Positions 5,922-13,705 of a stretch of DNA of 15,869 bases are shown here, in pieces. Below the pieces are notes generated by a model. That model was not told the DNA's origin. It ran no database searches and was given only the letters and a program-made list of their open reading frames with translations. How positions within the stretch are numbered: the stretch's first letter is position 1; each line of letters begins with the position of its first letter. Source of the DNA: Candidatus Phycorickettsia trachydisci. GTDB lineage: Bacteria; Pseudomonadota; Alphaproteobacteria; Rickettsiales; Rickettsiaceae. Made by a program: the position numbers and the translations under genes. The DNA lies in contig CAMCJU010000005.1 of the NCBI GenBank assembly GCA_945875085.1, positions 1 through 15,869 on the forward strand, written 5' to 3'.

Positions 5922-8684
5922 TTAGAATTTATATCCTAATTTTAAGCTTCCACTGTAAACGTTAGTTTTGCTACCTAACATGTCCATTCCTCCCATTACA
6001 GTAACGTTTAGACCATTTTTCATATTAGCTTCAGCTCCAAGACTTGCGCGAATCGATGATTTATCATGAGTTGCATATTCTGGGGTGATTAATAAGTTTC
6101 CTAAAGATACTTCTTTAGCAGATGCTTTTTTACCAAAGTTATATCCAAAGCTCAAATCAGCAAAAGGAACCAAGTTAGTCTCATCATACTCTATCTCACC
6201 AGAGAACTTTGTACCTATACTTGCGTTATAAGAGTTGGTTGTTTTGCCAGCAACATCTCTTTTTGCAATGTCTTTTGCGTTAGAGTTATTTACAAGTTTG
6301 TATGAGTCATCCTTGATGCTATCATAACTCAATCCAACGTAAGGCATAACTTTAACACTGTCTCCAGCATTAATGTTGTAGCCAAGTTTTGCAAGTACAG
6401 AGCTAAATTTTGAACTATACTTACCTGATAATATCTTATCGCCTGATAGTTGATTTGCTTTGTTATCAGTTGCGCCAAATGTAAAGACACCTTGAACTAC
6501 TAAGTTATTAGCAAAGGAATGATTTCCAAAGATTGTAAAAGCCTTTGTGTCACTTTTTAACTTATTGCCTTCTTGAGCATCCTTATACTTAGTATCTGAT
6601 TTTGCGATCGTTATGGCTAAACCAAAATGAGTTTTGTCGTCATTTAAGCCAAAGGTCGCGCCAAAATTAGCTCCAGAAGAACTGTGTTTATTTCCTGCAA
6701 CTTGGCCATTAAGTTTGGAAGTGCCGCCTGACATGAATGGAGCAACAAATGCAGCAATACCCATTTCGTTATAGTTTTCACCACCAGACACATTTCGGCT
6801 GTTCATTTGGTTGTTTATTTGATTTTGCAAGGCGATGCTTATGTTGCTTAAGATGATACTTCCGCCCGTGGCGCCATTCATGGCACTGACTTCTCGTATA
6901 GCCTCATCTTGACCTTTTTCTTCAATAAGTTTAAAGAGCAAAACGTCCTGATCTGTCAACTTCGCATTTGGATCTATGATAGATACTCCTTTAGTTTCAT
7001 CAACGAAGGAAGCATTGAAGGTAGGGTCAATCGTTAATGCCTCATTCTCAAATTTTGTGTTCAAATTGTAGGTTTTGTTTTCATTTAGAGTAAATTTCTT
7101 AGAAACATCCAGATTTTTAATGCCAGTAATTAATTTTATCGCAGGGCCACTTTTGTTCTTCTCCTTATCAGTTAGCTCCTTATATGTCTGACCAGTTAGA
7201 TTTAAATTTTCGGCTACTTTGTCAAAATTAATTATAATATTAGTCTGACCAATATTCTTTGCTTCTTGGCCTTTAACATTCAAAGCGTCATTGACAAGAG
7301 GTAGTTTTATATCTGTGCCATCAGCAATGTAGGTAGTATTGTTTGCTATTGTAGCATCTGGAGCAAATGTTAATAGACTACCGCCAGCATCTATCGTGAC
7401 GCCTTTTTGCGTTACTAGGTTTGTCAATGCAATATTTTTCCCGCCATTGTCTACTAAGAATACTGCTTCACCTTCGCCCTTAATAAGATTGAACTTTGTT
7501 GCGACATACTCCTTGCCAATAAATTTACCGCCTCCTGTAAAGTTTACTATGCCACTAGCAGTAGGATCCCCTTTAACATCACCCAAAGAAGCTCCTGCTC
7601 CAACATTCACCCTATGGTCTTTTGTCGCTGCCTCAGCAAAAATAGACCGAACCAAAGCTCCTTTTCCAATGTCTAGAATTTGTTCGTTTTTCACTAGCCT
7701 AACATCACCATAAACCTTGATGCCTTCATTAATAGTAATCTTGCCTTTTTCTTTGTCAATTTTAATACTCTTCAATGCTTTTGTTTCTGTTCCAATATCA
7801 GCTGAAATAACTGCATCACCCAAATAGACAACTTCACCTGTGGAGGTTGTCTCGGTTGTAACACCTTTTAATTGATCTCCATTTTTAACTTTCAAAACAG
7901 CACCAGCATCACTAAAAAGCACATTCTGAGTCAAGGTGCCTTTTGTTTCAAACATACCAGTTGCTTTTAGCGCAACGGTAGCTGTTGTAGCTGTAGCTGC
8001 AGCTTTGTTAGCAGCATCTTTGGCATCCGCAAGATTTTTATCCGCAGTCTCTTTGGCGCTCTTGGCATCCTCAGCAGCTTTGGTAAGCTTGGCATCCGTT
8101 TTGGCAGTGGCTACCGCATCCTCAGCAGCTTTTTGCGCAATCTTAGTAGTCTCGACAGCTTTTTCAGCCTCTTCAACTTTTTTATTCGCCTCTGTTTGCG
8201 CCGGGGTTTGTGTAGCAGTACCCCCAGAGATAATTGTAAAAGGAGTTATCTTACTAGTTGCGTCTTGCAACTCTAATTTTGCGCTGCCCGTAGCAGTAAT
8301 GACTGTATTCTCATCAAGTACTCCTGTGATGATAAGGGCTTCTCCCTGGCTCTGAAGGCTCAAGCTTTTCACTTTAACATCGCTGGTAATTGTTGAAGCT
8401 TTGCCTGTGTGCGTTAAGGTTCCCTTTGTCGCATCACTCCCAACAGCTCCTGTAATAGCGTTTCCGCCTTTTAGGTTCAATGTAGATGTCACATCCGCAA
8501 ATGTAACTGCTGCTGCTGATCCTTCAAATTTCTTGTCAGCATCAATATCATAGATAGCGCCTTTAGCAAGATCTAAGCTGCCTGATAGCTTAACATCAGT
8601 CTTTTGTATAGCGCTTTTCCCCTCATTAACTTTTATCGTTTTAACTTGCGCAGCGCCACCATCAAATTTAGCCGACAATGCCAC
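5922..8684 (-). CDS. autotransporter, passenger and C-terminal beta-barrel (downstream part of a frameshifted gene)
   Basis: This 920-residue stretch is the larger part of a surface autotransporter resembling rickettsial Sca/OmpB proteins. Residues 1 to about 600 are low-complexity, Gly/Thr/Asn/Lys-rich passenger typical of a beta-helix, interrupted at about 158-240 by an Ala/Lys/Glu-rich helical segment. Residues about 609-631 (SIILSNISIALQNQINNQMN) look like the linker helix, and about 640-920 form an outer-membrane barrel of alternating polar and hydrophobic strands ending in LKLGYKF with the terminal Phe needed for barrel assembly. The GTG at 8684 is only the first usable start codon; the frame stays open upstream and continues the passenger, so this is not an independent gene. 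It lacks a signal peptide of its own. The true start is 9358, in another frame because of an apparent one-base deletion near 8799-8801. The terminator at 5855-5886 closes the unit. Confidence 0.85.
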   Translation of the reverse strand: MALSAKFDGGAAQVKTIKVNEGKSAIQKTDVKLSGSLDLAKGAIYDIDADKKFEGSAAAVTFADVTSTLNLKGGNAITGAVGSDATKGTLTHTGKASTITSDVKVKSLSLQSQGEALIITGVLDENTVITATGSAKLELQDATSKITPFTIISGGTATQTPAQTEANKKVEEAEKAVETTKIAQKAAEDAVATAKTDAKLTKAAEDAKSAKETADKNLADAKDAANKAAATATTATVALKATGMFETKGTLTQNVLFSDAGAVLKVKNGDQLKGVTTETTSTGEVVYLGDAVISADIGTETKALKSIKIDKEKGKITINEGIKVYGDVRLVKNEQILDIGKGALVRSIFAEAATKDHRVNVGAGASLGDVKGDPTASGIVNFTGGGKFIGKEYVATKFNLIKGEGEAVFLVDNGGKNIALTNLVTQKGVTIDAGGSLLTFAPDATIANNTTYIADGTDIKLPLVNDALNVKGQEAKNIGQTNIIINFDKVAENLNLTGQTYKELTDKEKNKSGPAIKLITGIKNLDVSKKFTLNENKTYNLNTKFENEALTIDPTFNASFVDETKGVSIIDPNAKLTDQDVLLFKLIEEKGQDEAIREVSAMNGATGGSIILSNISIALQNQINNQMNSRNVSGGENYNEMGIAAFVAPFMSGGTSKLNGQVAGNKHSSSGANFGATFGLNDDKTHFGLAITIAKSDTKYKDAQEGNKLKSDTKAFTIFGNHSFANNLVVQGVFTFGATDNKANQLSGDKILSGKYSSKFSSVLAKLGYNINAGDSVKVMPYVGLSYDSIKDDSYKLVNNSNAKDIAKRDVAGKTTNSYNASIGTKFSGEIEYDETNLVPFADLSFGYNFGKKASAKEVSLGNLLITPEYATHDKSSIRASLGAEANMKNGLNVTVMGGMDMLGSKTNVYSGSLKLGYKF
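7965..8210 (-). repeat. Ala/Lys/Glu-rich helical insert with internal 51-bp-spaced repeats
   Basis: Residues about 158-240 of the autotransporter fragment consist of Ala, Lys, Glu, Asp and Thr with almost no Gly, unlike the beta-helical sequence on both sides, and should form a long helix or coiled coil. The 17-mer GCATCCTCAGCAGCTTT occurs twice on the + strand (8065-8081 and 8116-8132), exactly 51 bases apart, encoding KAAEDA at a 17-residue spacing. This indicates in-frame internal duplication. Confidence 0.7.
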
Positions 8685-8752
8685 TCCTGTTGCATTAATT
8701 TCAACAGTACCTTCATTACCACCAGTGGACTTGAACGATACTTTTTCACTAA

Positions 8753-9358
8753 TTACTGTATCATTACCACTGATTTTAAAAATAGAAGCACGGTTAGCAA
8801 ATCTACTTCTTCTAAACCGCCAACATCCTTGCCAGTTACTTCAAAGGTTTTGGCGTCAGAAAATTGCACCTTAATTTGCTCACCTGCGCTTACCCCGATG
8901 CCCCATGCCCCCACCGCGCCAGTAGGCACGAGCTTATCCGTCTGAGGACTGGTCACCGCTACTGTATTTCTACCTTTATTAGCGGTTGCAATAGTCGCAA
9001 CATCAATATTATTGACAATACTTTCAACCAAAGCGTTCTCTGAAACGTTAAGTACGCTTGCGTGGCCTAAAGCATTAACCGCCTTAAAAGTTATGCCTAC
9101 TTCATCAAATAAGTGAGTTCCGGCAAAAGAAAAATATAGATCATTGTCCTTCGAAAGATGCCCAGGAACAACTGCCCCCCCATCGATGTATATATTAGTA
9201 CTATTTGATAATTGACCTGCACCGCCCGCTACAACAGCAGAAGAAGCGCTAGCATCCAAAGCAGTCAGGGTTGAAGTTGCGGCCAAAGTTGCAAGAAGCA
9301 ATTTCTTTGCCAGCATTTTTTTTGACAGACTATTGTGTAAATTTTTATTACTATTCAT
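8753..9358 (-). CDS. autotransporter N-terminal fragment with signal peptide (upstream part of a frameshifted gene)
   Basis: The ATG at 9358 has a ribosome site AAAGG (9368-9372) and a good promoter upstream. The product starts with a long basic n-region, a hydrophobic core LLLATLAATSTLTAL and a likely cleavage site after ASA (residues 36-38), so it is exported. Residues about 40-186 are passenger-like (for example NTNIYIDGG-type and LNVSENALVESIV segments). From residue 187 the sequence turns into an unrelated hydrophobic tail (LLTVLLFLKSVVMIQ) and stops at 8753. In the alternative frame the sequence continues as FANRASIFKISGND and runs smoothly into the larger fragment ending at 5922. Adding one T to the run at 8799-8801 joins them into one protein of 1145 residues. 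Translated as it stands, the fragment would be a secreted stub without a barrel. Confidence 0.85.
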   Translation of the reverse strand: MNSNKNLHNSLSKKMLAKKLLLATLAATSTLTALDASASSAVVAGGAGQLSNSTNIYIDGGAVVPGHLSKDNDLYFSFAGTHLFDEVGITFKAVNALGHASVLNVSENALVESIVNNIDVATIATANKGRNTVAVTSPQTDKLVPTGAVGAWGIGVSAGEQIKVQFSDAKTFEVTGKDVGGLEEVDLLTVLLFLKSVVMIQ

Positions 9359-9404
9359 ATATTATGACCTTTAAGAATTATGATTAAAACGCGATACAGG
9401 AAAT

Positions 9405-9433
9405 ATTATAGCAACATCTTAAATTAAAAACAA
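9405..9433 (-). promoter_or_regulatory. sigma70-type promoter of the autotransporter gene
   Basis: Read on the - strand, TTGTTT (9433-9428) and a perfect TATAAT (9410-9405) are separated by exactly 17 bases. Transcription would start near 9398, giving a leader of about 40 bases that contains the AAAGG ribosome site. The spacing and -10 are consensus; the -35 matches at only 3 positions. Confidence 0.65.
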
Positions 9434-9715
9434 GATGGTAGCTATTTAATAAACCTATGTCCAACATAACAATAATTATAAAGTTACGCCTATTGAAAAT
9501 AATACAAGCCTTAAGGTAAAATTACCAGCCATTTTATAAAAAGATTATCATGCTAGCCATGCGAGTTGCAAAAATATCGCAACTGCTCAAGCGCGGCAAC
9601 AAGACAACTTGGCTGTAACGATTGATAACAACGCTTTGGCGATGATTTAATTGCTCGATATTGTTAAGCATAATTCATGAAGTTGTAACATGGCGCTAAG
9701 ATTGCAAGAATTTAT

Positions 9716-9763
9716 GCTTTGGAATTTGCGCTTTGGAATTTGCACTTTCAAATTTGCACTTTG
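9716..9763. repeat. 14-bp tandem repeat, three copies plus a partial fourth
   Basis: Units at 9716-9729 and 9730-9743 are identical (GCTTTGGAATTTGC). The third, 9744-9757 (ACTTTCAAATTTGC), differs at three positions, and 9758-9763 starts a fourth (ACTTTG). The third and fourth units supply the -35 region of the proposed miaB promoter. Confidence 0.85.
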
Positions 9764-9781
9764 AGGATTATTTCTTATAAT
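9753..9781 (+). promoter_or_regulatory. probable miaB promoter
   Basis: TTTGCA (9753-9758) and a perfect TATAAT (9776-9781) are separated by 17 bases; transcription would start near 9788. The -35 lies inside the 14-bp tandem repeat. The best Shine-Dalgarno-like sequence (GAAGGA, 9795-9800) is about 20 bases from the miaB ATG, which is farther than usual. Confidence 0.47.
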
Positions 9782-9820
9782 CTATATTTATATTGAAGGA
9801 ACGTTATTTTAAAAAATTAT

Positions 9821-11167
9821 ATGAGCAAAAAAGTATTCATCAAGACCTACGGGTGCCAGATGAACAATTACGATAGCGCGCGCATGCTCGATGTGCTAAA
9901 AACCATCGGCTATGAGCAATCGGAGCAAATGCAAGGGGCGCATTTGGTGATTTTAAACACTTGTGCCATTAGGGAGAAGGCTACCGAGAAGGTCTACTCT
10001 GAGCTGGGACGCATATACAAGCTTAAAAAACAGCAAAAATTCATTCTTGCTGTAGCTGGATGCGTGAGCCAAGCCGAAGGCGATCAGATCTTTAAGCGCG
10101 CGCACTATGTTGATATAGTCGTTGGTCCGCAGTCGTTTCATGACCTGCCAAAGCTAATTTCCGATATTGAAGCTGGCAAAAAGCATAGCATCGAGCTTGA
10201 CTTTACTTTTGAGAAAAAGTTTGACGTCCTGCCGCAGGAGTTTAGTCAGCAGGGTCCTTCAAGTTTTGTATCAATTCAAGAGGGGTGCGATAAATTTTGT
10301 ACCTTCTGCGTGGTGCCCTACACTAGAGGGGCGGAATTCTCAAGGCCAGTAGAGCAAATATACCGCGAAGCAGCTCTGATGGTCGAAAAAGGGGCAAAAG
10401 AAATTGTGCTGCTTGGGCAAAACGTTAATGGCTACCATGGGAAAGCTTTTGGGGGCAGCGCAGAAGAAAAGGATGTAAATCTTGCCTTTTTAATAAGGAG
10501 CATTGCTAAAATCAATGGCCGTGCGCGCAGTCGCTACACCACCTCCCATCCGGCCGATATGGATGATGACTTAATAGCCCTGCATGGTAGCGAGCCAAAG
10601 TTAATGCCATTTTTACATTTGCCGGTACAATCTGGCTCCAATAAGGTTCTAAAGGCGATGAACAGAAAATACTCGATAGAGCATTATTTGCAGATTATCG
10701 ATAAGTTAAAAGCCGCAAGGCCTGACATTGAGCTTTCCTCCGACATTATAGTAGGCTTTCCTGGCGAGACAGATCAGGACTTCCAAGCTACCATGGATTT
10801 GCTAGACAAGGTAGGATACGGGCAAGCGTATTCCTATAAATACAGCCCAAGACCAGGAACGCCAGCAGCAACACTTGAGCAGATAGAAGAGTCCGTCAAA
10901 ACTGAGCGCCTCATTGCCCTGCAGAGCAAAATTCAAAAATATCAGCTTGAATTTAACAAAAGATGCATCGGAATGACTACGCCGGTTTTATTTGAGCGAG
11001 ATGGCAAATTTGGTGCGCAGATAATTGGTAAAACGCCCTATATGCAGTCGGTATATGTGGCAAATGGGGAGCAAAGCTTATATGGCAAAATTGTGGATGT
11101 GAAAATATCTGATGCTTTTGTCAATAGCCTGACAGGAGAAATTGCCAGCCAATTAATAGCGGCTTGA
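9821..11167 (+). CDS. miaB: tRNA-2-methylthio-N6-dimethylallyladenosine synthase (MiaB)
   Basis: This 448-residue protein has the full methylthiotransferase layout. The N-terminal domain carries the auxiliary cluster cysteines C12 (KTYGCQMN), C48 (LNTCAIREKA) and C81 (AGCVSQ). The radical SAM motif is EGCDKFCTFC with C156, C160 and C163. The core continues through LLGQNVNGY, FLHLPVQSGS and DIIVGFPGET, and a TRAM RNA-binding domain covers about residues 380-446. The enzyme adds the methylthio group to i6A37 in tRNAs reading UNN codons, using SAM and iron-sulfur clusters. Length and motifs are normal for the family. The start MSKKVFIKTYGCQMN matches E. coli MiaB, so the ATG is favoured although the ribosome site is distant. 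Its stop codon overlaps a possible TTG start of the following gene, and the two are probably co-transcribed. Confidence 0.96.
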   Translation: MSKKVFIKTYGCQMNNYDSARMLDVLKTIGYEQSEQMQGAHLVILNTCAIREKATEKVYSELGRIYKLKKQQKFILAVAGCVSQAEGDQIFKRAHYVDIVVGPQSFHDLPKLISDIEAGKKHSIELDFTFEKKFDVLPQEFSQQGPSSFVSIQEGCDKFCTFCVVPYTRGAEFSRPVEQIYREAALMVEKGAKEIVLLGQNVNGYHGKAFGGSAEEKDVNLAFLIRSIAKINGRARSRYTTSHPADMDDDLIALHGSEPKLMPFLHLPVQSGSNKVLKAMNRKYSIEHYLQIIDKLKAARPDIELSSDIIVGFPGETDQDFQATMDLLDKVGYGQAYSYKYSPRPGTPAATLEQIEESVKTERLIALQSKIQKYQLEFNKRCIGMTTPVLFERDGKFGAQIIGKTPYMQSVYVANGEQSLYGKIVDVKISDAFVNSLTGEIASQLIAA

Positions 11168-11190
11168 CTCTGCAAGGATGTATAGACAAG

Positions 11191-13554
11191 ATGCTTAGAA
11201 TTTTTTGGTATATAGCAAAGCGGGGTATATTGCTGGGTTTTGTGGCTTGCTTGGTTACTTACGGGTTATTTGAGTATTATTCGCTCGATTTGCCTAGTTA
11301 CTCGCAGCTAGAGCAATACAACCCCCCTGCCGTTACGCGAATATACTCTGCAGATGGTAGGCTGATTGAAGAGTATGCAAAGGAAAACCGCGTCTTTGTG
11401 CCGATTGACAGCATACCTACTTCGCTGATTCAAGCCTTTATCGCCGCAGAAGATAAGAACTTTTACAATCATCCTGGCATTGATTTGGTAGGACTAGTTA
11501 GGGCTATTTTAAAAAATATATCTCATTTGGCGCAAAACAAAAGAATGGAAGGGGCCTCAACCATCACTCAGCAGGTGGTGAAAATATTTCTCCTGACCTC
11601 GGAAAGATCGCTCGCTCGCAAGATTAAAGAGGCTATCTTGTCGTTTAAAATCTCAAAAGTCTACTCCAAAGATAAAATCCTAGAGCTGTATTTAAACCAG
11701 AACTTCTTTGGCCAGGGAGCTTACGGAGTTGCCAGTGCTGCAAAAAAATACTTCAATAAATCCCTAGAAGAGCTGAACTTGCAGGAATCAGCCTTCCTTG
11801 CCGCGCTGCCCAAATTCCCTTCGATCATGGGCGGGAATGGTAAAATGCTAAGAGCTTTAGGGCGTAGAAACTATGTGATCATGCGCATGCTAGAAGACGG
11901 CTACATCGGCCTTGATGCTGCTAATGAGGCTCTGGCAAGTCAAATTGAGATCAAAAAACCCCTACGCAAGGATCGCTTCCAAGCGGGACATTATGCTGAA
12001 GTGGTGCGCGCAAAAGTTATCGAGATGTTTGGCAGCGAGTTTTTTTATACCGGAGGACTTACGATTATCACCCCTCTTAACTATGAATACCAAAAGGCGG
12101 CAGAAAAGGCGTTGCGCGATGGCATTAATAAGTACGATGAAAAATATGGCTTTAAGGGCCCGATCGCAAATATAGCAAAGCTGGAGAAGTGGCAAGAAGA
12201 ATTAAAAAAATATCAAAAAACCCCCAGGCTCCTTGAGCGCAATGTGGCAGTAGTGCTGGAGGTCTTAAAAGATAAGGTAAAAATAGGCCTTAAAGATGGT
12301 GAGCAAGGCGTCATTGAGATAAGTCAGATGAAGTGGGCCAGCAGCAAGCTAAAGCACCCTAAGGACATACTTAAAATTGGCGATGTTATTGCAACATCAA
12401 AGCTGGAGCATGGCTATAGCCTAAAGCAGATCCCGAAAGTCGATGGCGCAAGCATTATCATGGATACTAGAAGCGGAAGCGTGCTGGGCATGGTCAGCGG
12501 GTATGACTATAATGCCAGCAAGTTCGATAGAGCCACACAAGCGCAAAGACAGCCGGGCTCGCTTATCAAGCCTTTTGTTTACTTAGCAGCTCTAGAGCAT
12601 GGCATTGAGCCTAATGAGATATTCCAAGATAAGCCTATTGAAATTTATCAAGGGCCAGGGCTGCCAGTTTATAGGCCAAAGAATTATAAAAATGACTTTT
12701 TAGGAAGCGTTACTATGAGAGTCGGCTTAGAAAAATCGCGCAATACCATTACTGTGCAGGTGGCAAAGATGGTTGGCCTTGGCTCGGTTGCAGAAATTAT
12801 TAGTCGCTACGGCATTAATGAAAATCCAAAAAAGTTTTACTCCATGGCGCTAGGGTCTCTTGAGACTACGCTTGATAAGATCACCAGCGCGTATGGCAGT
12901 ATTGCAAATGGCTGCAAGCAGATTAAGCCAGAGTTTATCGAAATGATCAAGGATCGCAATGGGCGCATAATATATGGGCGCGACGCTAGGCTTTGCAAGG
13001 GCTGCACGGTAAGTAATCTTGCCAATGCTCCTGCTCCAGTGATATCTAGCTACCCAAATCAAAAGCCTCTTTCCGATGAAGCTAGCTGCTATCAGATCAC
13101 CTCGATGCTGCAAGGAGTTGTCCAGAGGGGTACGGCGCAATCTAGCAAAAAGCTTGGCAAAATTCTTGCCGGCAAAACTGGCACTACAAATAACAGCTTT
13201 GATACCTGGTTCATTGGATTTACCCCTAACATAGTTGTCGGCACATATGTTGGTTTTGATCAGCCAAGGACGATGGGCAATACCTCGACCGGCTCGAGTG
13301 TGGCGCTGCCTATTTTTATCGACTTTGCCCAAAATGCTCTAAAGGATCAGCCTTCCCTTGAATTTGAGCTGCCCCCAAGCATCATGCTGATTAAAACTGA
13401 TCCAAAAACTGGCAAGCAAGATCTGCATAGTTCTGGCGCAATACTTGAGGCTTTAAAGATTCATAATGTTGCTGAAGAAAATATTCTTGACGACCAAGAT
13501 GTATTTGGGCATCCCGGGCATAGCGATCCAAACAGCGCCATCGATGTGTACTAG
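11191..13554 (+). CDS. mrcA: penicillin-binding protein 1A, bifunctional glycosyltransferase/transpeptidase
   Basis: The 788-residue class A PBP has an N-terminal membrane anchor (about residues 3-27). The GT51 glycosyltransferase domain shows EDKNFYNHPG (E87), EGASTITQQVVK (E120), RKIKEAILS and LELYLNQNFFGQGAYG. The C-terminal transpeptidase carries S457-L-I-K460 in QPGSLIKP, SRN at 516-518 and KTG at 662-664. It polymerises and cross-links peptidoglycan at the periplasmic face of the inner membrane. The sequence is strikingly close to rickettsial PBP1A, for example in the VTRIYS and AAEDKNFYNHPG regions. The start is placed at ATG 11191, matching the rickettsial N-terminus, with AAGGA at 11174-11178 as a rather distant ribosome site. 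An in-frame TTG at 11164 overlaps the miaB stop, would add nine residues and has no ribosome site. All catalytic motifs are present, so the organism likely retains a peptidoglycan wall. Confidence 0.95.
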   Translation: MLRIFWYIAKRGILLGFVACLVTYGLFEYYSLDLPSYSQLEQYNPPAVTRIYSADGRLIEEYAKENRVFVPIDSIPTSLIQAFIAAEDKNFYNHPGIDLVGLVRAILKNISHLAQNKRMEGASTITQQVVKIFLLTSERSLARKIKEAILSFKISKVYSKDKILELYLNQNFFGQGAYGVASAAKKYFNKSLEELNLQESAFLAALPKFPSIMGGNGKMLRALGRRNYVIMRMLEDGYIGLDAANEALASQIEIKKPLRKDRFQAGHYAEVVRAKVIEMFGSEFFYTGGLTIITPLNYEYQKAAEKALRDGINKYDEKYGFKGPIANIAKLEKWQEELKKYQKTPRLLERNVAVVLEVLKDKVKIGLKDGEQGVIEISQMKWASSKLKHPKDILKIGDVIATSKLEHGYSLKQIPKVDGASIIMDTRSGSVLGMVSGYDYNASKFDRATQAQRQPGSLIKPFVYLAALEHGIEPNEIFQDKPIEIYQGPGLPVYRPKNYKNDFLGSVTMRVGLEKSRNTITVQVAKMVGLGSVAEIISRYGINENPKKFYSMALGSLETTLDKITSAYGSIANGCKQIKPEFIEMIKDRNGRIIYGRDARLCKGCTVSNLANAPAPVISSYPNQKPLSDEASCYQITSMLQGVVQRGTAQSSKKLGKILAGKTGTTNNSFDTWFIGFTPNIVVGTYVGFDQPRTMGNTSTGSSVALPIFIDFAQNALKDQPSLEFELPPSIMLIKTDPKTGKQDLHSSGAILEALKIHNVAEENILDDQDVFGHPGHSDPNSAIDVY

Positions 13555-13560
13555 TATTCT

Positions 13561-13584
13561 AGCCCCTTTTCTCGAGATGGGGCT
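13561..13584. terminator. hairpin after mrcA, possible terminator
   Basis: AGCCCC (13561-13566) pairs with GGGGCT (13579-13584), six pairs dominated by GC, and the loop contains the palindrome TCTCGAGA. It begins seven bases after the mrcA stop. There is no T run on either side, so it could also be a processing or RNA-stabilising hairpin. Confidence 0.4.
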
Positions 13585-13614
13585 GTAAATTAGCTATAGT
13601 ATTTTACTATTTTG

Positions 13615-13643
13615 TTGTATAGTTGTATGTGATTAGGTAGTAT
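13615..13643 (+). promoter_or_regulatory. possible weak promoter of the MFS gene
   Basis: TTGTAT (13615-13620) and TAGTAT (13638-13643) are separated by 17 bases and lie about 58 bases before the MFS start. Consensus matches are modest (3 and 4 of 6), so the site is tentative. Confidence 0.25.
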
Positions 13644-13683
13644 TTTTCACATGCTTTTTTAGATGGTTTTGTTAAATAGAAAT

Positions 13684-13705
13684 ACGATAATGAAACGATA
13701 ATGAA
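13684..13705 (+). repeat. 11-bp tandem duplication across the MFS start codon
   Basis: ACGATAATGAA occurs twice in tandem (13684-13694 and 13695-13705). Each copy holds an ATG. The first (13690) opens the frame M-K-R-stop, whose TAA (13699-13701) overlaps the second ATG (13701), the start of the transporter. No strong ribosome site precedes either copy. Confidence 0.75.

Larger units (their letters stand above)
9359..9820. other. 462-base divergent intergenic region
   Basis: The region separates the autotransporter (- strand) from miaB (+ strand) and carries a promoter for each. It also holds a 12-bp inverted repeat GGTAAAATTACC (9515-9526), a six-pair inverted repeat AGTTGC/GCAACT (9564-9569 and 9579-9584), and three copies of a 14-bp tandem repeat (9716-9757). 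No tRNA or recognisable gene remnant is visible; a 22-codon frame from 9550 has no convincing ribosome site. Confidence 0.65.

Noticed and set aside
7936..8355. A 139-codon + strand frame rich in Ala, Val and Ser that looks membrane-like
   Set aside because: It is antisense to the Ala/Lys/Glu-rich autotransporter segment; the complement of GC-rich alanine and lysine codons yields such hydrophobic frames. It has no independent promoter or family resemblance.
9550..9618. 22-codon frame in the divergent region (MLAMRVAKISQLLKRGNKTT...)
   Set aside because: It has no good ribosome site or promoter and overlaps an inverted repeat; chance is the simplest explanation.
11164..11190. TTG start for PBP1A overlapping the miaB stop
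   Set aside because: There is no ribosome site, and the nine extra residues precede the conserved rickettsial-type N-terminus, which begins at ATG 11191.
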